Source: Ceratopteris richardii
Lineage: Eukaryota > Streptophyta > Polypodiopsida > Polypodiales > Pteridaceae
Direction of reading: 5' to 3'
Assembly: GCA_020310875.1 (NCBI GenBank)
Contig: CM035422.1
Coordinates: 58,798,796 to 58,862,795 of the forward strand
Length of the DNA stretch: 64,000 bases
Under the pieces are notes generated by a model. The model saw only the letters and a program-made list of their open reading frames with translations, made no database searches and was not told the origin of the DNA. A program made the position numbers and the translations under genes. Of this stretch, positions 16,460-26,759 are shown one piece after another (within the stretch, counting starts at the first letter, position 1; every line of letters begins with the position of its first letter).

Positions 16460-18343
16460 ATGGCAGACCAATCTAGAGTCCACCCTGTAGGACTTGTGCG
16501 AAATATACCCATTACTTTACAAGGTACAACCTTCAAAATGAATTTTGTCATACTAGATCTGTTGGAATCCACGTTGGATTACAACCTTCTTTTTGGCCGA
16601 CCTTGGCTAAAGCATGCAAAGGTAATACAAGACTGGTCTGCGCAAGAGCTCACATTCAAGGATGCCAATTGTAGATATGTAGTAAAATTAGATGCTATAC
16701 AACCTTGCAAACTGCACGCCAGACCATATTTGGCGGAACCAGTTCATATGTTAGATGGACTATCGGATGATGAAGAAGAGCAATTTCTGAAGAGTAACGC
16801 CGATTTAATGTCTCTAGGAACTGTTGATCTGCAGCCCGTCATCGATAACTGGAACACTTCAGTTTGTGCAGTAGTAGCTATCACCGAAAAGTCTGACCAA
16901 GCAGATATTGAACTACAACCACTATTCAAGCCAACAGCGGATACAGAGAACCCGCAACAATTTTATGTCCCTGAAGACCAGCTGATCACGTACAATCTAG
17001 GAGACAAGGACCATCCTCGACCTGTAAAAATAAGGCAAAACTTACCGGAAATCTTTCAGGCTAATTTGATTCAGCTTCTTCGCGAATTCTCAGACGTCTT
17101 CGCATGGGATTACAAGGACATGAAAGGATTAGATCCGCGCATTTATCAACACAGAGTTATGTTGAAACCTGAAGTTAAACCAAACAAACAACCCAGCTAC
17201 CGGATGAGTCCCAATTATGCATCTCAGGTAAAAGCCGAACTTGACAGATTACTAAAGGTAGGATTCATCGTACTAGTAGAGCATGCTGAATGGATCTCGC
17301 CAATTGTGATTGTACCAAAGAAAAACAAGCAATTACGAATCTGTGTGGATTATCGGAAATTAAACGCAGCCACAGTCCCAGACCCGTTCCCGATCCCTTT
17401 TTTGGATACCATGCTTGATAGGGTCGCAGGTCATGAAATATATTCATTCTTAGATGGATATAGTGGTTACAATCAGGTTAGAATGGCTGAAGAAGATATA
17501 CCAAAAACTGCTTTCATTACCAATTGGGGTGTCTTTGCCTGCACCGTAATGTGGTTCGGATTAAGAAATGCACCAAGCACATTTCAAAGATGTATGCAAG
17601 AGATATTTTCTCCCTATCTCACTTCATTCATGCAAGTATACCTTGACGACTTCTCAATCTTTGGGAAGATGATAGCACATTTAAGTCATTTACGATGTTG
17701 TTTTCAGAAGTGTAGAGAATATAGACTCTGTCTTAACCCAAACAAATCCGTGTTTGCGGTTTCGTGTGGCAAACTACTTGGGCATATTGTATCTGCTCAA
17801 GGTATCCGAGTAGATCCAGATAAGATTTCGGCAATTTTAGAAGCCCCGGTACCCGCAACTCCAAAAGAAGTAATGCGTTTTATGGGTCAAATACGGTGGC
17901 ATGGCAGACACTTACGGTGGCTTGCTCACCTCGCAGTACCACTGAACAGGCTAATCACAAAAACTCCCCGACAGTTTGAATGGACTGAAGAATGCCAAAC
18001 TACATTTGATCAGCTCAAGTATCTCCTGACGCAAGCCCCAATTTTACAACCACCGGACTGGGACAATCCGTTCCATGTTTTTGTCGACGCTTCAGATATT
18101 GCAATTGGCAGTATTCTGATGCAGCAAACAGATAAGTGGTTTCGCCCTGTTTATTACGCCAGTAGAAGGCTTGCACCGGCAGAAAATAACTACTCCACTA
18201 CTGAAAGAGAATGTCTAGGATTGATTTACTCAATCAAAAAGTTCAGACATTATCTACTAGGCCGGAAGTTTACCTTTCATGTGGACCATGCTGCCCTTGT
18301 TTATCTAGTAAGACAGCAGCATTTAGGTGGACGATTAGCATGA
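16460..18343 (+). pseudogene. R2 pol: end of protease, RT and RNase H
   Basis: The frame is unchanged. The first 75 residues finish the protease (MADQSRV, LLFGRPWL). After an acidic linker comes the RT: CVDYRKLNAA, FLDGYSGYNQ with the first catalytic Asp, and YLDD as the catalytic pair. The usual MPFGL is MWFGL here and the next residues are RNAP, so the RT may already be damaged. RNase H begins at FVDASDIAIG and includes the TTERE and FHVDHAAL segments. TGA at 18341 replaces the conserved Trp of the RNase H end region (read as A, stop, V-L-L-L), a TGG-to-TGA change. Confidence 0.86.
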
Positions 18344-18346
18344 TGG

Positions 18347-19798
18347 GTGCTACTTTTACAAGAATTCGACTATGACGTCATTCACCGACCCGAAAAAGCA
18401 CATGCCCTAGCAGATTTCTTATCTCGCCTGGATTCTGGTGAAGCTCCGGTAGGCATAGATGACACGACTCCTGCGATTTATAATGCTGAACCACTATCCG
18501 ATGAGACGGCCAACCCGCAAGCACCATCTACATACTATGATCAGATTCTAACTTTTCTCAACGAAGGATGCTTCCCATCTGAGACGACCAAGGCAGTTCG
18601 AAGGAAATTGGCAGTCTTTAGCCGCCGATTCTGGCTAGTAGCAGGAGAACTATATTATGCAGATCATACCGGAATCTTACTTTGCTGTATTCCACCTCAT
18701 GAGGTTAATTCAGTTATCACTTTGGCGCACTCAATTCCTTCTGGTGGCCATTTTGCAGTAGACTTAACTCACCGGAAAATTTTGCAAGGAGGTCTCTGGT
18801 GGCCAACGATGTACAGAGATGTCGCACAGTTTGTTAAACAATGTGATACTTGTCAAAGAAGTGGTCAGCCTTTACAACGACATCTTTTTCCTCTACAACC
18901 CATCTTACCATTAGAACCTTTCTAGAAATGGGCTCTAGATTTTATCGGGCCAATTACACCTCCAGCCGTATCCAGTAACAATCGATATATACTGACTTGC
19001 ACAGATTACGCAACTAGGTGGGCAGAAGCCTGGGCTTTACGGTCTGCTACAGCGGTTACGGTAGCAAAATGCCTACTCACGGATGTCTTCCCACGATTTG
19101 GCTTACCCCTGGAAATTGTCTCAGATCAAGGCACTCACTTTGTAAACAATCTAATGAAGGCCCTTACACAATCATTCCAGGTCACACATAAATTTAGCTC
19201 TCCTTATTATCCACGTGCCAATGGATTGGCCGAAAGTATAAACAAATCACTGTTGAATATCCTCCAGAAATTGATCATGGAAGCACCGGAAAGATGGGAT
19301 CAACTACTACCTGCAGTATTATAGGCATACCGGACTACATATAAGGTAACAACAGGCTTGACACCTTTCAAACTAGCTTATGGCTTAGAAGCAATAGCAC
19401 CCATGGAAATAGTCATCCCAAGTCTGCGTGTAGCAATCACTCAGAAGATGCTACCGGAATATTCGCTGACAGCACGAATGGACGCACTCAGAGAACTGGA
19501 TGAGCACCGATGGCTCAGTTTTTTAACTATGCGCGAAGTACAACTAAGGCAAGCCAAGACACATGATCGATATTTGAAGACTCCAATCTTTTCGGTAGGC
19601 CAGCTTGTACTCTTCTATAACGCAAAATCGGATAGAGCAGCAGGAAAATTCAAACTCCGATGGTTCGGCCCTTTCAAGATTTTAGAACAAGTCGGTCCGG
19701 CAACCTTTCGGTTGACTACGTTGACTGGAACTCCACTCCCCAAGGTAATCAATGGGTCAAAGCTACGGTCGTATTATCCCACTACTAGTACGCATTAA
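18347..19798 (+). pseudogene. R2 integrase
   Basis: It continues the gag-pol frame to a natural TAA at 19796. There is one H2C2 zinc module (H..GGHF..WWPTM..C..C), unlike the two in the R1 family. The catalytic core has DFIGPI, SDQGTHF and GLAES carrying the D, D and E. A C-terminal region with WFGPFKIL and VNGSKLR-type segments follows; I see no chromodomain. Stops at 18923 (TAG, probably CAG before) and 19321 (TAG in place of the Trp of AVWAYRT) interrupt it. No frameshift is needed to read the whole domain. Confidence 0.85.
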
Positions 19799-20096
19799 AT
19801 TATTCGGCGGCGAACCGCGTTTTGTATAAATTTTTGTGTTTTTCTTTTTTCTCCCTTTTTAGTCGTGTTCTGTATAAATCTTTATGTTACCAGCCGCCCA
19901 TCTCTACCAGTACGCACGCCAGCATGAAACAGTATCATTCTCGCACCGCACAATGATACCCACCCCCCCCTTTCCCACCCCCACCGTGTCCTCCTTATTT
20001 AACCCCCTTGGTTGCGCCAAAAATGCTATTGTATTCTCGAGATTATACGTATTATCCCTGTCCTCTGTGTTGCCTGTAAGTGTGCTCGTGAACACC

Positions 20097-22107
20097 ATGG
20101 AAGCGCTAGCCAACTACGCTGCTTTCCGTGATGGTATCCCGACAGACGTTGGCGAATACCTGTGCTGCAGAGGGTTGGCTAACTTTGCTGAGTTGCCCTG
20201 GCACTCAGTGGAAGCCCATCCCTTCTCCGCGCAGATCATCCACGCCATCGCCCAATTCCCCATCACCGAACGACAGTGGGTCTTCCCTTCCCTCCCATCT
20301 AGAACCGTCATCACCTTCCAAGCCTTCTCTGCAGCCTACCGCCTCCCCCCGCAAGGCCGCGAAAATGGCCCTAGCATCCCTGTCGCTCGCATGACCGAAC
20401 TCTTCCCCCGCTCCTCATCAAACGAATATGCCATTCTCTGCCGCCCAGAACCCGAACGGTCCGCCCTACAGTTCCTCGTAGCAATCCTCAACCTGCAAAA
20501 ACGAACCTACGGCATCTCTCGCCCCTTCTATTCCGCCCTGGAGTTAGCCACCCGTGAACCTGTCAACTTTGCCTCTTATTTCTTCCAACGAATTCATAAG
20601 GAATCCGTCGCTATAGTAAAACAAATCCAGAAGGGCACCTCTCCGCGCTCTCGCCTTCCCCACATCATCTCCTTCCTCTTCCCAACCATTCTCGCCGCAC
20701 AACCCCCACCCACAGGTCCAGCACTTAGGCACGAAGAATCAGCACACCCGCTCGATGAATCTGACGAAGAAGACGAAGAGATCAATCAACTCTTCCGCAC
20801 TAAACGAATCCGGATCCACTTCAATACACAACGACACTTCGACAGAGCAACAAGACCAGCAAAACCAAGCAGACACAGAGATAGTGTCCACCGAAAAGGA
20901 ATCCGAGCATCAACAGGACGAACCGAAATCCGCCACAAAAGCACTGGATGAACTTATCGCAGCCATCAATCATATAGAAGCCGAACAACAGACAGTTGCA
21001 AAGGTAACCACGACTGACTCTGTTCTGCCCACCCCACCTGTCAACCCCGACCTCCCACCGGAACCATCCCACCGACCCGGTTCTGAACCTACACCCTCCT
21101 CCTCTTCCTCCCCTAACTACTCTCCGCCAAACTCCCAGAACCTACTCACCGATACCTCCTCTCAGCCTCGTCAACCACCACCACCACCCAACGTATTTTC
21201 GGAACTAGCCTCCATGGGGCAATTCCTCATGCATTTATCACACCAGTTGCCCATACAATTTAAGGAAGCCACGGACAATCTGAAGGCAGAATACCAATAT
21301 AAGGTCGACGTCCTGGAAGCTGACATCACCCCCCTCCAGGAAGAAATCGAAGCCATAAAGACTGAGAACCATCAGCTACAGACACAGTTAGCAGAACTCC
21401 AAGCCAAATTCTCGACAGAACAGACTCTAGTAGAGCAAAGAGATGCAGCCCTCGAGCAACTTGCAGCCAAAGAACGACTCCTACACGCCGCGCATGAAGA
21501 AATCCGAGCCCTGAAGACCACCCTTCACGAAAACGAAGAAATCAACGCCTCTCTCGAAGAGTTGATCGCAGAGACAAAGACTCAATTGCAGGAGTCCATC
21601 CAGAAGAATCAGGACCAATAGAAAGAAACCGAACAAGTCCAAGAACAGTTACGACGAGCCGAAGAATGCGCAGATGAGGTTAACGCTATCCTAAAACGCC
21701 AACTGATACGGGAAGGACAATACCTCAAGGATATCGACAAGACGCGCAGAGACCGAGATGCGTTCAAGAAAACTCTCGATTTCCAAACTCAGCAGTTTGA
21801 ACGACTAGACAACCAAGTGCGCAACCAGAAGGAGTACATTATAGAGCTGAAAACCAAACTGACCGAAATGCAGACAGCCCGCGATGCGGCATTAGCTAAC
21901 GAATTTTACTTACAAGAGGCTTTCCTTCAAACCCAAGCCGAAATTTTGTTAAATCAAGCCATAGCCCTTAGTGCAGTAAGAACCGACGCCCAATTACTAG
22001 AACCCACCACCTTAGTACAGATGTTAGAAACTCTCAAAAAGAAAATTACCCGAACATTTAGGCTCGCCCGAAGTATGTACTTAGAAGGTCTAGTATCCGA
22101 ACCGTAG
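20097..22107 (+). pseudogene. R2 third ORF: globular N-domain plus coiled coil, frameshifted
   Basis: It starts at ATG 20097 (MEALANYAAFRDG) in context ACCATGG. The open frame runs back to 19884, but that part looks untranslated. Residues 1-200 are a compact, Trp/Phe-containing region; an acidic stretch and a Pro/Ser-rich linker follow. A frameshift near 20815-20850 moves the reading to the frame used from 20755 onward. The rest is a long coiled coil, broken once by TAG at 21619 (CAG-like) and ending at 22107. I do not recognise the family. It is not visibly homologous to the R1 ORF3 but has the same plan and position. The region is C-rich compared with pol. Confidence 0.7.
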
Positions 22108-22141
22108 GAACCTGCGGGTTCGAGTCCACCGTGCGTGCCAG

Positions 22142-23266
22142 TGTTAGACGGCCGCCGGACAAGGACAATTGTACTTAGACAGAGGGCTTTAATGCGCGAT
22201 AAAGAAAGATTCGCGCAAACCTTGTAACAGACTTCTATTTAAAGCAATGAAAGGAAAGCGGTAGAGAGCTGCAGTTTTTTTTTTTGGGAAGAGCCCCTGC
22301 TTTTGTTGGGAATTGTAGAGTGTTGTTGGTTAAGTCTCGAGCCGCGGTGTTTGGGAATTACAAGTGTAGTATTGTATATGTATGTGTTCTGTTCCGTCTG
22401 TTCCACTAAGTCCGTTTTGGGAAGTTGTGAGCATACTGTTTGAGACTGTGTGTGCTGTGTCAATGAGAAGATTGAGCTCTGTTCTGTTCTGTTCGCTTCT
22501 ATCTGTTCTACTATCCTCCCTGTCGTGCAGAGTTACTATTCGGTAGTCCTGTGCTGCGAATCTGTTTGGTGGTAGTTATATGCGGTTCTAGATTTCTTCA
22601 CGGAATAAGTGTTGTTTATCATCCTTCTATTGAACAAGGGACTGTGTAAGGCCGAAGCGAACTAGTTGCATGTTAGCATTTTTCTGTTAAGTGACCAGGT
22701 TCGATACAATAGTCTGCGTTCACTGTGGATTCCGATCCCAGGAAGGACTCGTATCGGTAAGGGTCGGTACGCGAATGAAAGCATTGATAAGTTTGTGACG
22801 AACCGACTGTTGGTAGGAACTTGTTGCTTGAGCTTAGTATACAATAAGTTTGCGTAACCTCGAGTATAGCTGTCTGTTGTGTTATTGTTCGGTATACCTA
22901 TATGTCACGAGGAAGTAGTACATTGAGTAGTATTCGGTTAATGAAGTTGAGTATTCTACTAGTTATAAGTCAGAACAGGACTACTGCTCTGTTACTATAG
23001 CAGGTCCAGTCCAGAAGTTCTAAGTCCCCGTACGCCGAATAGTTATCAGTAGTCAGAGTCAAATACTGAGCTAAGACGCGATGGAGTATTTATGAGTGTG
23101 TGAGAAGTTGGGAAAATAGTACAGGGCCTCTGTCTAACAGACCCCTACCACTCCCAAGGACCCACGTGGCTCAGAGAACGATCGTGATTAGAAGATTTGG
23201 AACCAATTGAACGTGAAGCATTTGAATAGGAAGTAAAGTAACGCTTAAACTATAAACAGTTTAACA
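22142..23266 (+). repeat. R2 3' LTR
   Basis: The right end (TTTAACA) and positions 22459-23266 are certain from the match to 13190-13997. The left end is chosen at TGTTAGAC because it gives a 5-bp inverted end (TGTTA/TAACA). No clear polypurine tract precedes it. The purine run 22247-22268 would instead favour a start at 22270, so the left boundary is uncertain. Confidence 0.75.
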
Positions 23267-23706
23267 GACCCCAGAATCGTGTTCTTTTCAAAAGGATTTT
23301 AGGCGGGAAACAGAGAATCATGATTTTCAAAAAATTTGAATTTTTCATAGAATCGCGATTTTCATCACAAAGTCGTGTTTTTTGGTGGGAAATTTGAATT
23401 TCTGAGCGCCGAGCAATGGCGAGTTCCGTATGTGCAGAAAATCATGAAAAAACATAGCGCTTGCTCTCCCTTGCACCTCCTAACTCCTTCTCACACTATA
23501 ATGCATGAAAGATGGTATGAAAATGGTGAAAATGCACTAAAAAACAAGAAATTTCTATGAAGAAGAAGATGGAAGAAGATGCAGATGGTGATGATGATGA
23601 AGATGAAGAAGAAAAATCAGAAAATGAACAAAAATGATAGTTTTTTTACCTTCCAACGTCGCAAATCTACGATCTTACCATCACAACGCTCGTCCTCAAA
23701 GCTCTC
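23267..23706 (-). repeat. R3 leader with short ATCGYGAT-type array
   Basis: On the minus strand the leader begins with a conserved GAGAGCTT..GACGAGCG segment, a donor-like GGAAG/GTAAAA (GT at 23649-23648) and T-rich sequence. Close to the R2 junction are about four units related to AATCGCGATT (around 23275, 23316, 23342 and 23366). There is no coding sequence. Confidence 0.65.
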
Positions 23707-23724
23707 TCCCCGGCAACGGCGCCA
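23707..23724 (-). other. R3 primer-binding site
   Basis: On the minus strand it reads TGGCGCCGTTGCCGGGGA, an exact complement of the 3' end of plant tRNA-Asp. It lies eight bases from the LTR end and is the best-preserved primer site of the family in this window. Confidence 0.9.
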
Positions 23725-23732
23725 AAATTTGG

Positions 23733-24333
23733 TGTAGCTCAAGCGTAAGCACCACCTCCTTTACTTGTCAATCCGCGGAGACGTGAGGGCCGGTATGAAG
23801 ACCACGAGCAAGTGAAGGCACAAGTGCGTGAGTGAAAGCACACAAACATGCACACACACACACGCACAAGGTAAGATCAAAGAGAGGAACAATGGAAGGA
23901 CTTTTATTACTAGAGAAATCTATTACAAAACTGAAATACACAACAAGCCAACCCTTAATAATGAGCTCTCTAGCTCTTTTTATAGTTTTTTGACTAGTTT
24001 TGGCCCTGTCCAGACCTAGTGTCCGGCCTAGTTAAAAATTAGGTTCCAGGGCTTATTTGAGGGCTCAAACTAAGTCTAAAAATTATGAAAATTGGTACGA
24101 TGGTACTTCTAATACTCCTCAAGCTCGAGGACTCCTCGGCTTGAACAAAATGGAGCTGAAAAAAGGTGAAATGATATTTACAATGGTTTGAGTGATCAAA
24201 ATCACTATTTTTGTAGGGGATTCTTCTAAAAATTTGACATATAATTCTTGGAGCTCCCTACTTGCTCCTTCTTCTTGCGTGCCCACTTCTTTGATGTGCT
24301 TCCATGCTTTGTGGTTGACTTTGAGTTCCAACA
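23733..24333 (-). repeat. R3 5' LTR (601 bp), minus strand
   Basis: On the minus strand it starts TGTTGGAACTC and ends GAGCTACA. TATAAAAAG lies at 23984-23976 and the TG-rich tract (seen as CACACACACACA) near 23850. It is homologous along its length to the R1, R5 and R6 LTRs. Confidence 0.88.
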
Positions 24334-24501
24334 TGTGGTCAACTTAAAGTGCACAAATTCACTTAAACATTCTTGACGATGTGATACAAACAAGAGCATA
24401 AAACACGATACTCAACAAAAAAAAGAACTAAGTGATGGATACAAATTGATATGCAACGAGGTTGTACTTTGGGTAAAAATTGGGATTGTTCACTCAGACA
24501 T

Positions 24502-25184
24502 ATGAACCTGAGATTAGGACGACATCTACGGAGAGATAGACAAAGTCTTAGGTCTTCAGAGGCTAGTTTCAATCACACTGCTAGGTCTTGGGCCCAGCAG
24601 TTGAGCAATTATTCACACTACCGTAGCTCTAAAACTAACGAATCAGAGATGTCTCATGGAATGGAGAGACCCATAGGAAGTTCAGGTGTGGCCTACTTAC
24701 AAAAGGTCAAAGGTCCTTACAAGACGCAATTGGAATACATTAAGACCAACTGATTAGGTGCTTGCATCTATGAGGATGGCCTAAGAAGATCCATGGTCTA
24801 GATCAAAAAGCGAGATCAGCCCATTGGACAGATAGTCACCACTCACCCAGATAGGACATACGAATTTGGTAATGTGATCCCGGAAACGGACTTAGGTGAC
24901 ATAGAGCAAGGGAACATAGGAGGAGAGCCTAGAACTCCTCGAGGCAAATCAGTCCTCACTAGAATCACCATGCCAGAGTGGGTTCCCTAGGACAATAAGA
25001 GCATAGACTTGCTTTTAAACCGAGAGACTGGCAAAGCTTTTTGGAGTTATAAGCCTCACTAGCCTAATGAGGTAGGAACACTCACGATCTATGAGTTTAT
25101 AGACCCTAATAGTCCAGGCAAAGTAAACTACCTAGACAATACTTCAGAGAGGAACTTTCTAGTCACAGAGCATGGTAGGCATGC
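24502..25184 (+). pseudogene. R4 gag N-terminal part
   Basis: It starts ATG AACCTGAGATTAGG (MNLRLGRHL), matching the MNLRSGKHI start of R6 gag. GPYKTQLEYIKTN and later fragments align to R5 and R6 gag. TGA at 24751 and further in-frame TAGs destroy it. Acceptor-like sequence TTCACTCAG lies six bases before the ATG. Sequence stops at CATGC (25180-25184), the target-site copy of R5. Confidence 0.75.
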
Positions 25185-25816
25185 TGCTGACAATCAAGGT
25201 CAAGCACAGGCATAAAAGCGCATCAAGGAAGTGGAGGCACAAGAAGCAGGAGCAAGTAGGGAGCTCCAAGAAGCACCTATCAAATTTTCAGAAGAAATCC
25301 CTATAAAGCTAGTGATTTTTATCACTAAAAAACATTGTAAATACCATTTTTCATTTTTGCAACTCCATTTTGTTCAAGCCGAGGAGTTCTCGAGCTTGAG
25401 GAGTATTAGAACTACCTACATACCAATTTTCATAATTTTTAGACTCCGTTTGAGCCCCGAAATAAGCCCTGGAACCTATTTTTTAACTAGGCCAGAAACT
25501 AGGTCTGGACAGGGCCAAAACCACTCAAAAAACTATAAAAAGGGCTCGAGAGCTCATTTTTTGGGTTAGCTTGTTACAGTTTTGAGCTTTGTAAGAGATT
25601 TCTTTTCGTAATTGAAGTCCTTCTATTGTTCCACTCTTTGCTCTTACTTTGTGCGTGCGTGTATGTATGTATGTGTGTGCATGCTTATGTGCTTTCACTC
25701 ACGCACTTGTGCCATCACTTGCTCACGATCTTCATACCAGTCCTCACATCTCCATGCATTGACATTTATGAGGTGTATCTCCTCATGTTGGTACTTACTA
25801 TTGTGCTAGAGTGACA
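25185..25816 (+). repeat. R5 5' LTR (632 bp)
   Basis: It starts TGCTGACAATCAAGG (ancestral TGTTGAC in the 3' copy) and ends GAGTGACA. TATAAAAAGG lies at 25534-25543 and the TG-rich tract at about 25650-25690. Confidence 0.93.
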
Positions 25817-25823
25817 CCAAATT

Positions 25824-25841
25824 TGGCTCCGTTGCCGAGGA
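25824..25841 (+). other. R5 primer-binding site
   Basis: TGGCTCCGTTGCCGAGGA has two mismatches to the tRNA-Asp complement found intact in R3. It lies eight bases after the LTR end. Confidence 0.85.
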
Positions 25842-25889
25842 GAGAGCTTGGAGGACGAGCGTGTGATGGTAGGATGTAGAGTAGCAACA

Positions 25890-25903
25890 TTGGAAGGTAA
25901 AAA
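25890..25903 (+). promoter_or_regulatory. Conserved splice-donor-like site in R5 leader
   Basis: TTGGAAGGTAAAAA has GT at 25897-25898. The same motif lies at a similar distance from the primer site in R3 (GT at 23649, minus) and R6 (35166), although the surrounding leader has diverged. Confidence 0.5.
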
Positions 25904-26282
25904 AATCACCATTTTCAGTTCAGTTTCTGAGTTTTGCTTCATCTCCATCATCATTGTTATCTCCATCTTCTCCCATCTTCAGCCTCTCTATTTTTTTCAT
26001 TTTTCGACAGTATATTCACTCATTTTTTGCTCATGGCTATGAGAAAGAAGCGCATGACAACTTGAGAGCTAGAAATGCTGAAGAAACACTCTTGAAACAC
26101 TCTCAAAACATCAAAAATTTGATTCACAGTATTGCGGCATGAGAGGAACAACATTGTGTATCGCAATGGTGGTATCATGAGTTTGGAGGGTGATTTTGCA
26201 TCTATAGGCACATAGGAGTGACAAGGAGGACCTAAGGTACACATATTTTCAAAAAAAATTGAATTTGGACCTCAAAAACTCC

Positions 26283-26759
26283 AAGTATCGTGTCCGGTTG
26301 CATTTTGCTATCGTGATACCAGAACTCCGTGTATCACAATACTTGTCAAGGTATCATATCATGCATATCCACTTGAGGTATCCTGATACCATTCTAGTAT
26401 CGTATCATCAAATGTGATTGCACTCATCTCGGTGGCATCGTATCATGTCGGTTCCGGTATCAGATCGTCAACCGAGCGGTATCCTATCGTCAACCAAGTT
26501 GGTATCGTATCATCTCCAGTTTCAGTATGGTATCGTTGACTGAGTGGTATCGTATCACATGAAGGATTGGTATCATATCGTGCACTTAGTATCTATCGTC
26601 TCTTATTCTGGTATCATATCGTGCACTTTGTGGTATCGTATCACGTAGCACAAGTAGTATCGTATCGCGGTTGGAGTGGTATTGTATCGTTTACAAACTA
26701 TCGTATCATCCTAACCACTGGTATCGTATCGTGAACTAATCAAGTATCGTATCTTCAAC
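26283..26759 (+). repeat. R5 leader array of GTATCGTATC-type units
   Basis: About seventeen degenerate units of the form (G/A)GTATCGTATCRT are separated by irregular spacers of about 10-25 bases. Earlier units (TATCGTGATACC, TATCCTGATACC) are palindromic. The array ends directly at the gag ATG (26760) and seems to have replaced the gag N-terminus seen in R4 and R6. I see no coding sequence. Confidence 0.85.

Larger units (their letters stand above)
13190..23266 (+). mobile_element. R2: second Ty3/gypsy family, host of R1
   Basis: The 5' LTR remnant, primer-binding site, gag, protease, RT, RNase H, integrase, a third ORF and the 3' LTR follow in order. Its left LTR begins inside the LTR sequence because R1 split it; about 318 bp of LTR should lie left of R1. 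The right flank at 23267 is the leader of minus-strand R3, so R2 was inserted into R3 (expected right target copy GACCC at 23267-23271). The two LTR copies differ at six positions in 808 bp, all transitions, so insertion was recent. Coding decay is by stop codons rather than indels in gag-pol. Confidence 0.9.
23267..24333 (-). mobile_element. R3: 5' LTR and leader of an R1-family element, minus strand
   Basis: Read on the minus strand: LTR (24333 to 23733), perfect tRNA-Asp primer-binding site, leader with an ATCGYGAT-type array, then the insertion point of R2. The rest of R3 must lie left of R1, outside the window. TGTGG at 24334-24338 is the expected target-site copy next to the LTR. R3 lies within the leader of R4, whose gag start follows at 24502. 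Confidence 0.8.

Noticed and set aside
22111..22141. tRNA-like 3' half with a perfect B-box (GGTTCGAGTCC) ending in CCA
   Set aside because: The T-stem has mismatches at two of five pairs, there is no upstream A-box or 5' acceptor strand, and the match is short. It is probably chance just before the R2 LTR.
26283..26759. CRISPR-like repeat array (also 35462-35921)
   Set aside because: Units are degenerate, spacing is irregular, spacers are not of fixed length, and both arrays sit in retrotransposon leaders of a eukaryotic genome.
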